Source: Isoetes taiwanensis (lineage: Eukaryota; Streptophyta; Lycopodiopsida; Isoetales; Isoetaceae). Taken from it: DNA of 64,000 bases. Both the position numbers and the translations under genes were made by a program. The DNA lies in NCBI GenBank assembly GCA_021234155.1, contig JAJEKV010000032.1, positions 11,166,099 to 11,230,098 of the forward strand. Direction: 5' to 3'. The notes below the pieces were generated by a model. It saw only the letters and a program-made list of their open reading frames with translations. It was not told where the DNA came from and searched no databases. Numbering within the stretch: position 1 is the first letter of the stretch; each line of letters starts with the position of its first letter. Shown here in pieces: positions 1-10,619 of the stretch.

Positions 1-1
1 T

Positions 2-937
2 GTTGAAGTCTATAAAGGGGGGCCAGGATTTCAAATCTGGAAGAACCAGATTATGCATATTCTGGAAGTAGAAGAACTTTGGGAACTTGTAGATCCCAAT
101 GCAGGTGAGGATGATGCAGATGACACATCTGCTACAAGTGTTGCTGGTGCAAGCTCAACAGCAGGAGAAGTCAGAGGAGGAGGATCAGCAAATCCTAGTG
201 GAGAAGGAAGCAGCTCAACAAATGCAACCAGAATTGCAAAAATAAAGGAGGCCAAAGGAATCATTTGCAGTAAGGTTGGACCAACCATTATGCTAAAACT
301 CAGAGGTAAGACACCTAGGCAGATGTGGAATTATTTGCTTAAGAATTATGAGGCCAAGACATTTTCCCAAATTGATGGTTTGGAGACTGAACTAAGGAAT
401 CTAAGATTTCATGAGGATGATGATGTATCAGAATTTTTTAATAAATTTGATAACATCATAGCAGACCTAGATGGAGCTAGAGTAGTTATTAATGAAAGGT
501 ACCAAGTCTTATCTATTGCTAGGGCAGTGGCATCCAATGAACATCTATCAGTTCTAATCAGAAATGTAGCAAAAACCAGACTTAAGGCAGAGAACATGCT
601 GAGGACAAAAATTGAACAAAGGAAGGTTAGAAAAGAATATGAGGAAGCCACTGAGATACTCTATGCTGGGGGAAAAGGACGAGCAGGTCCTTGTTTTTGT
701 TGTAATGCTGAAGGCCACATTAAAGCCAATTGCCCTAAGTTATCAAAAACCAATAGATGCTTTAATTGTCAAGGGTTTGGACATGTTGCTACTAACTGTT
801 CCAGCCCAAAAGATCAAGACAAAAACAGAGGTGCAGCTGGTAGAGGCAGGGGATACAATGCAAGAGGAAGTAATTCTAGAGCAAGAGGGAATTTCAGAAA
901 CAAAGGGAGAGGAAGACCAACTAGTGAACATAACTAG
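2..937 (+). CDS. gag: Ty1/copia Gag (nucleocapsid), 5'-partial
   Basis: The frame is open from base 2, so the ATG at 53 is internal and the true start lies upstream. The translation has the UBN2-type gag core (WKNQI near the window start, then an LYG-like helix region at about 290-650). It ends in two CCHC zinc knuckles of the form C-x2-C-x4-H-x4-C at about 694-737 and 760-800 (CFCC and CFNC starts), followed by an Arg/Gly-rich tail. Gag packages element RNA into virus-like particles. It stops at 935-937, in a different frame from pol; many plant copia elements use a single gag-pol frame, so a one-base indel between about 905 and 935 is likely. The product class is clear; whether it is functional is not. 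Confidence 0.88.
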   Translation, partial: VEVYKGGPGFQIWKNQIMHILEVEELWELVDPNAGEDDADDTSATSVAGASSTAGEVRGGGSANPSGEGSSSTNATRIAKIKEAKGIICSKVGPTIMLKLRGKTPRQMWNYLLKNYEAKTFSQIDGLETELRNLRFHEDDDVSEFFNKFDNIIADLDGARVVINERYQVLSIARAVASNEHLSVLIRNVAKTRLKAENMLRTKIEQRKVRKEYEEATEILYAGGKGRAGPCFCCNAEGHIKANCPKLSKTNRCFNCQGFGHVATNCSSPKDQDKNRGAAGRGRGYNARGSNSRARGNFRNKGRGRPTSEHN

Positions 938-3900
938 AGAAGCAACTGAAGAAGAACCTGAGGAAGAAATGGACGAGAATGCAGAGGTAATTTCAAAAAT
1001 ACTTTCAGTTTCTGAAAATGGTTCTAAGAATGATGATAATCTATTTGTCATAGATAGTGGAGCTGAAAGAAGCGTGATTAAATCCAAATCCAGATTGAAG
1101 GAGAAGAATAGCAGAATTTCCAGTTTTGTTTCAATGGGAGATGGCAAACTAGAGAAGGTTGAAGAAGAAGGTCTTTTGGAGCTCTATGATTTGGAAGGGA
1201 AAATTGTCATGCTTGACAAAGTGTTTTGTGTGCCTAATATAGTAAAAAATCTCATTTCTGTTACACAGTTGGTAGATCTTGGATATCATGTGACCTTTGA
1301 AAGGTTATTTTGTAAGGTTATGATGGATAATAAAATCAAATTTCTTGGGAAAAAGATTGGCAAACTCTTTGGTTTTTATAATGATATGGCAGAGTCAATT
1401 AATTCTGTAATGATGCCTACTTTACAAACATGGCATGAGAGACTTGGGCACACCCATGTAAACAATATAAACTATATGATTAAAAGAGGAATGATTATAG
1501 GAGAAGAAAGCAAAGAAGTAAATTTTCAATGTAAGGGCTGTTTACTGGGAAAAAACAGCAGGTTACCATTTCCAAAGCATGCAAAAAAAGCAAGGGAAAT
1601 TCTGGAAATCGTGCATAGTGATCTTTGTGGGCCTTTAAATGTAAGGAGCATACATGGAAAAAGGTATTTTATTACCTTCACAGATGATCTGACCAGAAAA
1701 ACTAAATGCTACACTCTAAGGAGCAAAGATCAAGCCTTTGAAGCATTCAAGATATTCCAGGCTGAAGCAAAAAGACAAACTGGTAAGCAAATTAAATGCT
1801 TGAGAACTGACAGAGGAGGTGAATTCATTTCTTACAGGTTTAACAAATATTGTCAACAACTTGGAATCAAAAGACAACTTACTTGTGCACATACACCCCA
1901 ACAAAATGCAGTAGCAGAGAGGAAGAATATGATTCTGCTCAATGCAGTGAGGTCTATGCTGAAACATTCTGGATTGCCCAATTTCCTATGGGAGGAAGCA
2001 CTCAAAGCTGCTGCCAACATTCAGAACAAATTACCTACAAGGAGTACAAATGGGGAAGCACCTGACAAATTATGGTATGGCACTGAATCCTCTTTTGATC
2101 AATACAAAGTGTACGGTTGTGCAGCTTATGCTCATGTTCCAGAAGAGACTAGGAAGAAATTAGATAATAGGGCCTGCCTATGTTATCTCATAGGCTATGA
2201 CGAGAGTTCAAAAGGATATAAGTTGTATGAACCTGTCAAAAGAAAAATTATACTAAGCAGAGATGTTACTTTTGATGAGCATGCACTTTATAAATATAGA
2301 GAAATGGTAAAACAGAATGACATTGTGAATCCAAAGGGCAATGAAAGTACAAAGTCAGTTAGTTTCGATGAGGACACGGCTGAAAATATGACTGATATAG
2401 AGCAGACTGAAAACATGACTGATAGAGAGCAGGAAAATGAGCAGAATTATAATGTGGGAAATGAAATGAATGAGGGAAATCAGGCTAATGTGAATTATGG
2501 AAATGGTATTGCAAAAATTAGAAAAAGACAAACAGAAGTAGAAAAACTCAGAAATGATTTACACATAGATGCAAATAAATATGGTAGAAATGATGAAGGG
2601 AAAAGCAAGAGGCTTGCTGAGGAACCTAGATCAGAGCCAGAATTAGAACAAATCTTGGCTATTTTAGAGCCAAATATACCCTCTTCATATGAAGAGTCAA
2701 GGATTGCTGGAGACTCATTACATTGGAAGAAAACAATGGAAGAAGAATTGTATGCTTTTCAAAGAACTCAAACATATGATCTAGTTAAGAGGCCCATTGG
2801 AAAAAATATTGTTAAAAATAAATGGATATTTAGGCTTAAACCTGACTCTGATGGTAAGGGGCAGAAATACAAAGCTAGATTGGTGGCAAAAGGATTTTCT
2901 CAAAAGAAAGGACTAGATTATGATGAGACCTTTTCTCCAATAGTCAAAATAGCAAGCTTGAGGATGCTATTAGCAGTAGCAAATGCAAAGAATCTTGACA
3001 TACATCACATGGATGTAAGCACTGCCTTTTTAAATGCCAAATTGGATGAAGAAATTTTTATGGAGCAGCCACAGGGATTTGAAGTTAGAAACAACTTGGT
3101 TTGAAAATTAAATAGGGCGGTCTATGGTCTTAAACAAGCACCTAGACAATGGTACATTTGTATGGATGAATATCTAAGAACAGGTGGATTTAACAAATTG
3201 CTAAGTGATGGAAATATCTATATTCTTAGACAAGGCAGCAGATATTGCATCATTGCACTATATGTGGATGATTGCATTATGATTTCCAACTCAATGGAAT
3301 GTTTGGATTACATCAAAAATATGTTGAAGCACAAGTTTAAAATGACTGATCTATGTGAGCTAAAAAGGTTCTTGGGAATTGAAGTATACAGGGACAGGGA
3401 AAGCAAGAAAATTGTACTCACACAGACATCAAACATTCAGAGTATTTTGGAAAGGTTTGGAATGAGTGACTGCAAAACAGTTAATACTCCTTTGGTGCCT
3501 GGACATGCCATATCTGAGGACATGTGTCCCAAAAATATTTCAGAAATAAAAGAAATGGAGGAGATACCATATAGAGAATTATTGGATTGCTTACTATATA
3601 TTAGTAGTTGTACACGCCCTGATATTGCCTTTTCTGTCAGTTTGCTAAGCAGGTACACAAGCAATCCAGGGAAACAACATTGGGTAGCAGCAAAAAGGAT
3701 CTTGAGATTTCTTAAAGGAACTCAAGATCAAGGCATAAGCTATACAAACAATGATCTAATACTTAAAGGATATTGTGATGCTGATTGGGGCTCTGATTTG
3801 GATAGCAAGAAGTCAACATCAGGGTTCTCATTAATGCTTGGTGGAGCAGCCATAATGTGGAAGTCTAAAAAGCAATCTAGTACTGCCATGTCTTCAGCTA

Positions 3901-4180
3901 AAGCTGAATATGTAGCCACTACACTTGCTGCTAAAGAGGTCGTTCGGGCCAGAAGATTGCTAAATGAGTTAGGTATAATGCAAGAAAATGCCACCATTTT
4001 ATTATGTGACAGCCAAAGTTGTATTGCCATTACTAAAAATCTTGTTTTACATCAAAGGACCAAACACATTGAATTGCATATGCATTTTATCAGGGAAATA
4101 GTTGCTAGCAGATATTCTCACAAAAGCTCTCAGTGTCAAATTCAGAAAATTTAAAGAATTACTTGGTGTTACAGGGCTCA
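906..4180 (+). pseudogene. pol: Ty1/copia Pol (PR-IN-RT-RH), broken
   Basis: Domains in order: aspartic protease (VIDSGAERSV near 1050); GAG-pre-integrase/HHCC finger (HERLGHTH at about 1434, CKGCLLGK at about 1530); integrase core with first Asp in HSDLCGP (about 1614), second in TDRGGEF (about 1810) and Glu in AVAERKN (about 1908); reverse transcriptase (WIFRLKPD, ARLVAKGFSQ, YDETFSPIVK at about 2820-2945, MDVSTAFLNA at about 3010, YVDD at about 3262); RNase H (DADWGSD at about 3779, SSAKAEY at about 3894). An in-frame TGA at 3102-3104 interrupts RT; the frame resumes directly after it. Near 4095 a short deletion shifts the frame, so the family's C-terminal ADILTKAL motif is readable only in another frame (about 4105-4130). 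Otherwise nearly full length. Confidence 0.92.
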
Positions 4181-4251
4181 ATCATTTCTGACAGAAATTC
4201 AGCAAATGCTCTATGTGTTACTCAGTTAACCAATTTCAGAGAACATTATCT

Positions 4252-4261
4252 GATGGGGAAA
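4252..4261 (+). other. Polypurine tract of the copia element
   Basis: GATGGGGAAA lies directly before the LTR start TGTTG at 4262. This is the expected position of the plus-strand primer for reverse transcription. Confidence 0.75.
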
Positions 4262-4850
4262 TGTTGTATGATGATCAGAAAATATTCTCTGAGATCATTG
4301 TGATCTCTAAAGATACATTCTATGCTAGGTTGCTATACCTAATCTATGAGAAGCACATACACTATTCATGAATCATATGTGCATAGCTGATATAATTATT
4401 TTATCCTATTGGTTCATGGGTTAAGGTTATTCGTTATGACCATTATACCTTAAGGGGAAGATCGTTACTAATTATATCAGCATATGGGATTGAAACAAAT
4501 GGTTTCTACAGCTCGGTGGTGGCAAAACCATCGGAGCATTGGATCTCGGTTGCTTAACCGCCGGATATCTTAGGCCATATAATCAGAAGCTAAGATCTAA
4601 CTCTTAGTGAGCCGGATCTAGCAGAATATGTTGAATGAGTATGGTCTATGGTGCTACCGTGTTTAATTCATTCCCAAAGCTACAGTAATATTCGTCATTG
4701 GTATTCAATGGTCTTAAGTTTTATTATCATTAGAGAAGTTGATACTTAAGCCTATTGGATCAAGTTTGAACTCAATATACTAGATCAAGTTATCTCATTG
4801 CTAGTAATATTTTCGTGTTTGTATTACTATATTTTCTTGATCTAACAACA
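4262..4850 (+). repeat. 3' LTR of the copia element (589 bp)
   Basis: The segment starts TGTTG and ends CAACA, a 5-bp inverted repeat with canonical TG/CA ends. It begins right after the polypurine tract and ends exactly where LINE ORF2 sequence resumes. The 5' partner is outside the window, so LTR divergence cannot be measured. Confidence 0.85.
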
Positions 4851-4853
4851 GGG

Positions 4854-6719
4854 GCAGATGGGAATGAGAACATGCTTAATGACATAATGGTGAAGGTGGC
4901 AACAAATGTCTTCGGAAAACGCAAGAAACCCAGGAAGAGCAATGCTTTCAGGGCCTCGATATGGTATGACGAGGAGTGTAGGGAACAAAACAGAAGAGTC
5001 GGAGAATACAGAGGCACAGAAAGGGCAGCATATCTAAGGATGTTGAAATCGAAATGAAACAAGAACTTAATACAACACCAATGGGGTTTGACCAAAATAT
5101 TAAAAAAGCAACCCAGGAAGTTCCGGAAAGGACTTGAAGTAAAGGGAGGAGGGAATAGAAAAGCAGAGAATGCACCACACGATATCGTAGGAACCGAATG
5201 GGAGAAATACCTTGAGAAACTATATAAGACAGGGGCATCACCAATGCCAATACCCACCATACAGGAGATAGACAAACCGTGTTTTAGCATGAAGGAAGTA
5301 ATGATCGCACTCCATAAGATGGCTAATAACAAAGCCTCAGACCTTTACGGACTAACTGTGGAGCTACTGAAATGTGTGGATACAGTAATTGGAAAAAAAG
5401 TCACCGACATTTTCAATGGCATAGTCCACACAGGGCTCCCAGATAGATGGGCATACAACAGGCTAATACCCCTACACAAAAGGGGGAGCAAGGAAGAGCC
5501 TGGAAACTATAGGACGATAATGGTGAGCTCTATTTTAGCAAAGTGGTTCGGGAAAAAACTGGACAACAAACTAAAACAGCGGGCAGAAACAGGAAACCTG
5601 AGAGCACAAGGACAGGCTTCAGACCGGAACACTCAACTATAGATCATCCGGTAACGCTCCGGATACTAATAGAGCAAAGCAGATCGCAGGAAAAGAAAGT
5701 AATATGCTATTTTGCGGATTTTAGAAAAGCATTTGACACCGTCCCGAGGGAAAAGCTATTACAGAGATTAATAGATACGCGGGCCCCAGAAGGCATGGTA
5801 GGATCAATTGCACGATTATACCAGAGAATGTATGCAAAAATAGAACAGGAAGGACAGGCGATAGATTGTGATACATGAGTTAAACAGGGGTGCCCTCTGT
5901 CCCCGACATTATTCGGTATATACATAGATGCGTTACAGGGTTTCATAGCGGAACAGCAAGGGGACACGGATGCCCTCACACTGGGGGACACCAAGGTACC
6001 TATTATGCTATATGCTGATGATTTAAGCATGATGGCTACAAAAAACAAGGGTATGCATAGGTTACTAAGGCTCCTAGAGACCTTCTGCGAAAGAACAAGG
6101 CTGATAGTGAACCTCAACGAAAACCAAAATAGTTACATTTGGCATCAGGAACAGACACAGACCCTTCAGGTATATGGGGACAGAATTGGAAGAACCAGCA
6201 GAATACAAGTATCTAGGATACAATGCACACGGCACAGGCAAATGGTCCAGGGGCACGGATGCCGGGTTCCTGACAACCATTGGAAGCTACTTCAATATGA
6301 AAAATTTCTGTGGGTTGCAAAAACACGCTGGACCCAAAACACTCTGGCTCACAGCAGTCTTCAACCCAGAGCAACAGATAAAACAACAGATGTACCGAGA
6401 CAATCTGCTAGGGAAGGCTAGGAGGGATGTCCTGGGGAGTCATGATCTAAGAATTGAAAAAGATAGATGGAGGAAAGTAGAAAGGGAGAACTGGATATGC
6501 AGAATCTGTAACACAGGAAGACTAGAGGACGAGAATCACCTGTTCAACGGATGTATAGTGTACGAAGACATCAGAAACAAGTACAAGAGTATAGGATGGG
6601 GACAGCCAGTACATATCCTAGTGGCAAGAGTAGACACAATAAAAGACCTGACAGATGCAATCCAGGAGATGATAACTAAACATTGGGAGATACACAAAGA
6701 AAGAGGGCTTATAATATGA
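4854..6719 (+). pseudogene. LINE-A ORF2 (linker-RT-zinc finger), frameshifted
   Basis: The pre-RT linker shows WYDEECREQNRR (about 4960) and the RT 0-2 motifs NNKASDLYGL (about 5325), NRLIPLHKRG and NYRTI (about 5460-5515). The catalytic region follows: FADFRKAFDTVPREK (about 5712), then GCPLSPTLFGIYID (about 5888), then YADD (about 6010). Near the end is a finger of the form C-x2-C-x7-H-x4-C (CRIC at about 6500, HLFNGC at about 6537). The frame changes near 5640 and again near 6200. There are stops at 5055-5057 and 5876-5878 (TGA just before the conserved VKQGCPLSP). The AFDTVPREK signature matches LINE-B, so both belong to one lineage. Not functional. Confidence 0.85.
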
Positions 6720-6953
6720 ACCACCGAAGAAGTGAGGCATTGGAGCTCACAAAAGCTCAGCTAAAAGCTAATGATAGCGACGCATCTTCGCACGGCCATA
6801 ATGCCGATTATAAGCGAGGTGCCCGTATTAATAGAAACTAAGAGAAGCCCTCAGAAGGGGCTACAACATATCAGCATGTTGCGCTAGTAGCACCCCCTTT
6901 CGGAGTTCGCCCATGCTACATCAGTCCTGGGCCTCAGGGCACTAGGGACAATA

Positions 6954-7020
6954 ATTCTATTCTATTCTATTCTATTCTATTCTATTCTATTCTATTCTAT
7001 TCTATTCTATTCTATTCTAC
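6954..7020 (+). repeat. (TTCTA)n microsatellite, 3' tail of LINE-A
   Basis: About 13 uninterrupted TTCTA units end in TTCTAC at 7020. They sit exactly where a LINE tail is expected. LINE-B ends in the same unit. Confidence 0.95.
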
Positions 7021-7194
7021 TTCTTGCCCTAAACCTAAAAATATGTAACTCCTTTTATATTTCGACATTAACCCTTTCATTGTTTTAACCATTGCTATTC
7101 CCTAAAGTTTTTCACCATTGCCCTCCTTTAGCCTATTATTCCTCCTTTAGCCTATTATTCAACCATTACCATTACCCTGGCTATATTTTTTGTT

Positions 7195-7330
7195 GCAGGC
7201 TATTTATACATATAATTTGTGTGCGTGTCAGGGGGATTTTAATTCAAAGGATGTAATGATTTGTGTTAATTAATGCTAATTGTAGCATGTGTTGGTTGTT
7301 ATTAAAAAAAAAAATGGGCCCTTCGGGCCC
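7195..7330 (+). repeat. Hairpin-ended repeat family, copy A
   Basis: This copy holds GGGGGATTTTAATT (about 7232), a GTTAATTAATG-like middle, a run of A and then the terminal hairpin GGGCCCTTCGGGCCC (7316-7330). The same order of motifs occurs in reverse at 18360-18462, 19722-19916 and 31826-31930. The bases before it (7021-7194) are AT-rich and contain a 19-bp tandem duplication (CTCCTTTAGCCTATTATTC, about 7122-7160). No coding sequence. Confidence 0.6.
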
Positions 7331-7339
7331 TCACAAATT

Positions 7340-7865
7340 TGAACATGCAACACAATATGGTTTTTATGTTTGGAGGTGATCCAAGTGCAAGGAGTCCACC
7401 TCTGGCTATGTAATCTATTTAGGAGGAGGTGCCATCACTTGGAAATGTAAAAAACAAAATGCAATAGCCATGTCATCAGCAGAGGCCGAATATGGTGCAG
7501 CTTCCTTAGTTGCTAAAGAAATAATTTGGCTGGGAAGGTTACTTGAAGAATTGAATTGCTTCTAGAAAAGGCCAACAACAATTCTGACAGACAGTCAAAG
7601 TTGCATTGCTATTGTTAAAAATCCAGTAGAGCATGAAAGGACTAAACATATAGAGCTAAATATACATTTTATCAGGGATCTTGCTACATTGAGATGAAAT
7701 ACATAAACATTCTTGAGCAAGTTGCAGATGTGTTTACAAAAGCACTTGTTGAAAAAAAATTCACCCACTTCAGGAAATGCTTAAATATTGCTGATGAAGT
7801 TTCTGAGCATGCTTGATGAAGTTTCAGGAAATGCTTAAATATTGGGGGAATATGTGAAGGAGGAA
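7340..7865 (+). pseudogene. Ty1/copia RNase H relic
   Basis: Readable pieces are SGYVIYLGGGAITWK (about 7402), AMSSAEAEYGAA (about 7465), TDSQSCIAIVKNPVEHERT (about 7588) and HFIRDLA (about 7668). This is the C-terminal RNase H part of copia pol, with one stop at about 7562 and frameshifts after about 7680. RT, integrase and gag are absent. It is followed by the 3' non-coding part and LTR of the same element. Confidence 0.85.
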
Positions 7866-8140
7866 TGTTAGAATAATTGCATAAGGTCATCACATATTCA
7901 TGAGAGTTCATTGGGATCATGACAGTTCAGTGGGAGCAAGCCTGAAACCTTGGAGGGAAAGTCATACAAATGTACACCTATATCAGAGCATAACCGATGA
8001 CGAATCGGTAGTTAAATCGCATGTATCTATAACTGTAAATAATTCATTTAGAGAGGATCACTTTGATGAAGTTTCTGAGCATGCTTGATGAAGTTTCAGG
8101 AAATGCTTAAATATTGCGGGAATATGTGATGAAGGAGGAA
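7866..8140 (+). repeat. Partial LTR fused back to internal sequence (275-bp tandem unit)
   Basis: TGTTAGAATAATTGC occurs at 7866 and again at 8141. The first LTR copy lacks the stretch seen at about 8205-8345 in the complete LTR. At GATGAAGTTTCTGAGCA (about 8065) it jumps back into the pre-LTR internal sequence (TGCTTGATGAAG...). That 17-base string occurs both inside the LTR (about 8493) and in the internal region (about 7795), so the junction lies in microhomology. Confidence 0.75.
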
Positions 8141-8742
8141 TGTTAGAATAATTGCATAAGGTCATCACATATTCATGACAGTTCATTGGGATCATGACAG
8201 TTCAGTGGAGCAAAAAGACACAGGTTGCACTTCATATTTGGAATTTAGCTACATGGTCTAGGTGAATGCTAAGCTCAATGGTTCGAGTGCTTAGACCCAT
8301 GTATTTGTGGTTCGAAGGTTAAAGACTTAAGGGATAAAACTTTCCCTTATATTGCAAGAGGTTAAGCCTGAAACCTTGGAGGGAAAGTCATACAAATGAA
8401 TACTCCTGTATCAGAGCATAACCGATGGCGAATCGGTAGTTAAATCGCATGTATCTATAACTGTAAATAATTCATTTAGAGGGGATCACTTTGATGAAGT
8501 TTCTGAGCAGATCGTAAGCATAATCGGAGCATGAAGATATGCTATCATATGAAAATGCCATAATCATTGTGTGAATTGAAATTGGCTTAATACCATTGCT
8601 ATAGTAACGTTTCAATAATTTCTTAAAGGTCTAACGGCCTTATTAAGGTTATTGATTTGAAATTCAAGTATCTATATAAACATTGTATTCATTACTTGAA
8701 TGATTTCCATTGTAGAAGATTGAGGATCCAACTATTCTAACA
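8141..8742 (+). repeat. Complete LTR of the copia relic (602 bp)
   Basis: It starts TGTTAGAATA and ends TATTCTAACA, a perfect 10-bp inverted terminal repeat. The upstream copy of its first part is at 7866. The sequence after it (GTATG) would be one target-site duplicate; the other cannot be identified. Confidence 0.85.
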
Positions 8743-8797
8743 GTATGATAGTTTATATTGCTTCATGTGCCAAATTAGTGAGCTGCAGTGGGATTTC

Positions 8798-8883
8798 ATG
8801 GAACATGTGGGATTTGAACCCACAATTTACCATTTGTCTCATGGAACATGTGGGATTTGAACACACAATTTACCATTTGTTTT
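8798..8883. repeat. Two 43-bp tandem units with a tRNA T-arm-like core
   Basis: The unit ATGGAACATGTGGGATTTGA... starts at 8798 and 8841. Its core read on the minus strand, GTGGGTTCAAATCCCAC, resembles a TPsiC arm, but no D or anticodon arm is present. The rest of 8743-9096 shows nothing further. Confidence 0.6.
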
Positions 8884-9096
8884 ACAATATGAGACCTGAG
8901 ATCAATCAGGGTTATGTGATCAATCACCTGAGCAATTTGAGGGCCACATTGCTTTAAAAAGGAGTAAATCTAGTGCATTGCGAAAACGGAAAGGAAGAGG
9001 TAGTTATGCAAAAGAAGGATTCACCAAGCTTGAAATCTTATAAACCAGAAGATCAAAGAAAAACCACAAAAAGAAGAAAGAAAAAGAGAGAGATAC

Positions 9097-9809
9097 TACA
9101 AGAACAAAACAAAATTTTGGTGAGCTTCTCCAAACAATAGAAGAACCTAAGATCGAGCATGACAGCTTGCCACAATACAATTCTCTGCAAAATAAGGATC
9201 ATTCAAGATTATCAAAGTGCCTACAAGGTAGCAAAGCTTTCATTTTTGGCATGTGCAATGCAAAGGTACGCTGCTGCAATACCACACAAAATTTAATATA
9301 GAGGAGCAAGATCAATAACACCTAGAAAAGAAAATGCATACAAGAAGAGAACTCAAAGCAAGATTGCCCATAACATTTTTGCCGAGACAAGCCAAAGAAT
9401 CCATCATAATGCGCAAAATATCAAGATAATAAATATGTACGTCGTTGGTAAACCAGCAAGAACTACAAAAAATAATATTCCGGAGTTCAAAAGAGTAAGA
9501 AAAGGCACAGAAGAGCAGATAAGTGTTCTACCTTGAATCAATAGCAGCTCTGCAAGCACTAGAACATTGTGGCAATATTCAATTAACTTCTCTGAAGGTG
9601 ATATAACATCCAGATAGGTGAGCACAAGAAGAGCTTGCAATTCCGTTGCTGGAAAAGCCATTTTAAGAAACAATAGGATTAACTTCTCTCGACTCCACTG
9701 CCTCTAGGTGAGCACAATAAGAGCTTACAACTCCACTGCTGGAAAGGCCATTTTAAGAAACAATAGGATTTTGTTAGGGTTGCAGTTTGTGAGGGTGGAC
9801 CATCCAAAA

Positions 9810-9844
<35 letters not shown>

Positions 9845-10597
9845 AAATTTTGATGCATCAATTTATATCCTCACAACACCATATATAGGAAACATGATGC
9901 TTGAGCAATATTTGGTTTGGGATTGAGAAGATAAAAACCCCATATGAGCATCTCTGTTTCAAGTTCAATCTAGAGAAAACAGATCTGCAACGCAAATACA
10001 TAGCTATGAAAAGACAGTAAAAGAAACAACAAAGCAAACATTGAGTTTACAAAATCAGTAGTCATTACCATTTCCTGTCACAGTTATGCCAAGATGTTGG
10101 ACTAAAAATCTTTATAAAGAAGCAGACATGCATCTCATGCTTTCTAACAAGCTGTAAAGATACACATACTAATTTTTGCGATATTGCAATATACATTATA
10201 TCTCACTTGAACGATGAAGTGAGAAGCATACCTCAAGAATAGAAATGGCAGATCCGACAAAATCTAAGAATGCCCTAACTCAGCTTCATCATGCAATCGA
10301 GACCCTAATGCGACCAAAATCGACGATTATTCTACCTCAAGCTCAGGGGACGGAGTAAAACATTCATTTGCTGCAAATCCCAGGGTGCTTTTGCAATGTG
10401 ATCAAATAACAAAGACAGAACAAAATAAGAAAATGAACTGAAAAAGGAGCTAAAATGGCCGAAAAGTTTGTGACAAATGCTGTATAAGCAAGATATGCTA
10501 TGTGCTTACTTTGAAAGAAAAAATCCAAAGCCCTAAGAAGATATTTACCAAAAGCTATGCCCCACTGTGCTCCATTCCGCCAGAGGTCTTTCGGCAT
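9097..10597 (-). CDS. Candidate multi-exon host gene, 5' part, unknown product
   Basis: Four phase-compatible exons can be read. Exon 1 is 10597-10549 (starts MPKDLWRNGAQWGIAF, donor GTAAAT). Exon 2 is 9648-9532 (acceptor TTTTCCAG, donor GTAGAA; contains ELQALLVLTYLDV and CHNVLVLAELLL). Exon 3 is 9273-9225 (acceptor TATTGCAG, donor GTAGGC; YLCIAHAKNESFATL). Exon 4 is 9184-9097 (acceptor TTTTGCAG). Exons 1-3 are 49, 117 and 49 nt, and phases join without a stop over about 100 codons. This is a hand-made model: donors and acceptors are only consensus-like and exon 4's end is uncertain. I do not recognise the protein. A decayed tandem copy of exon 2 lies in the long first intron (9707-9774), with an A-tail next to it. 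It could be a live gene, a gene fragment or chance. Confidence 0.3.
9616..9774. repeat. Tandem duplication of the exon-2 acceptor region
   Basis: AGGTGAGCACAAGAAGAGCT... (9616) and AGGTGAGCACAATAAGAGCT... (9707) are about 70-base near-copies, both running to AAGAAACAATAGGATT. The upstream-in-gene copy (9707-9774, read on the minus strand) carries an in-frame TAA soon after its acceptor, so it would be a dead exon copy. Confidence 0.75.
9811..9841 (+). repeat. A(31) homopolymer
   Basis: An uninterrupted run of A after CATCCAAAAC. It could be the tail of a retroposed sequence on the plus strand, but no parent sequence or target duplication was found. Confidence 0.9.
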
Positions 10598-10619
10598 TGT
10601 TTTTCGATTCCTTCAATGC

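Larger units (their letters stand above)
1..4850 (+). mobile_element. Ty1/copia LTR retrotransposon, 5' end outside window
   Basis: Gag, protease, integrase, reverse transcriptase and RNase H follow one another in Ty1/copia order, then a polypurine tract and a 589-bp 3' LTR. The 5' LTR and the start of gag lie before base 1. The element abuts LINE coding sequence at 4851, so it inserted into LINE-A in the same orientation. It is lightly damaged: one frame change near 905-935, one in-frame TGA (3102-3104) and one frame change near 4095. The 5-bp target duplication cannot be checked because the left end is missing; GGGGC (4851-4855) is the expected right copy. Confidence 0.93.
4851..7020 (+). 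mobile_element. LINE-A: non-LTR retrotransposon, 5' truncated by the copia insertion
   Basis: Reverse-transcriptase coding sequence, a C-terminal zinc-finger region, a short 3' UTR (6720-6950) and a terminal microsatellite (6954-7020) follow one another. The tail is (TTCTA)n rather than poly(A), the same as LINE-B at 18.15 kb. The 5' half (endonuclease) would lie left of the copia element, outside the window. Confidence 0.85.

Noticed and set aside
7316-7330. GC hairpin with flanking A or T runs as a bacterial-type terminator.
   Set aside because: The window is plant nuclear DNA and the hairpin is the end of a repeat family found in several copies.
8798-8883. tRNA gene suggested by a T-arm-like GGGATTTGAACCC string; similar strings at about 36218 and 62756.
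   Set aside because: No D arm, anticodon arm or acceptor pairing could be built around any of them; at most they are SINE-like remnants.
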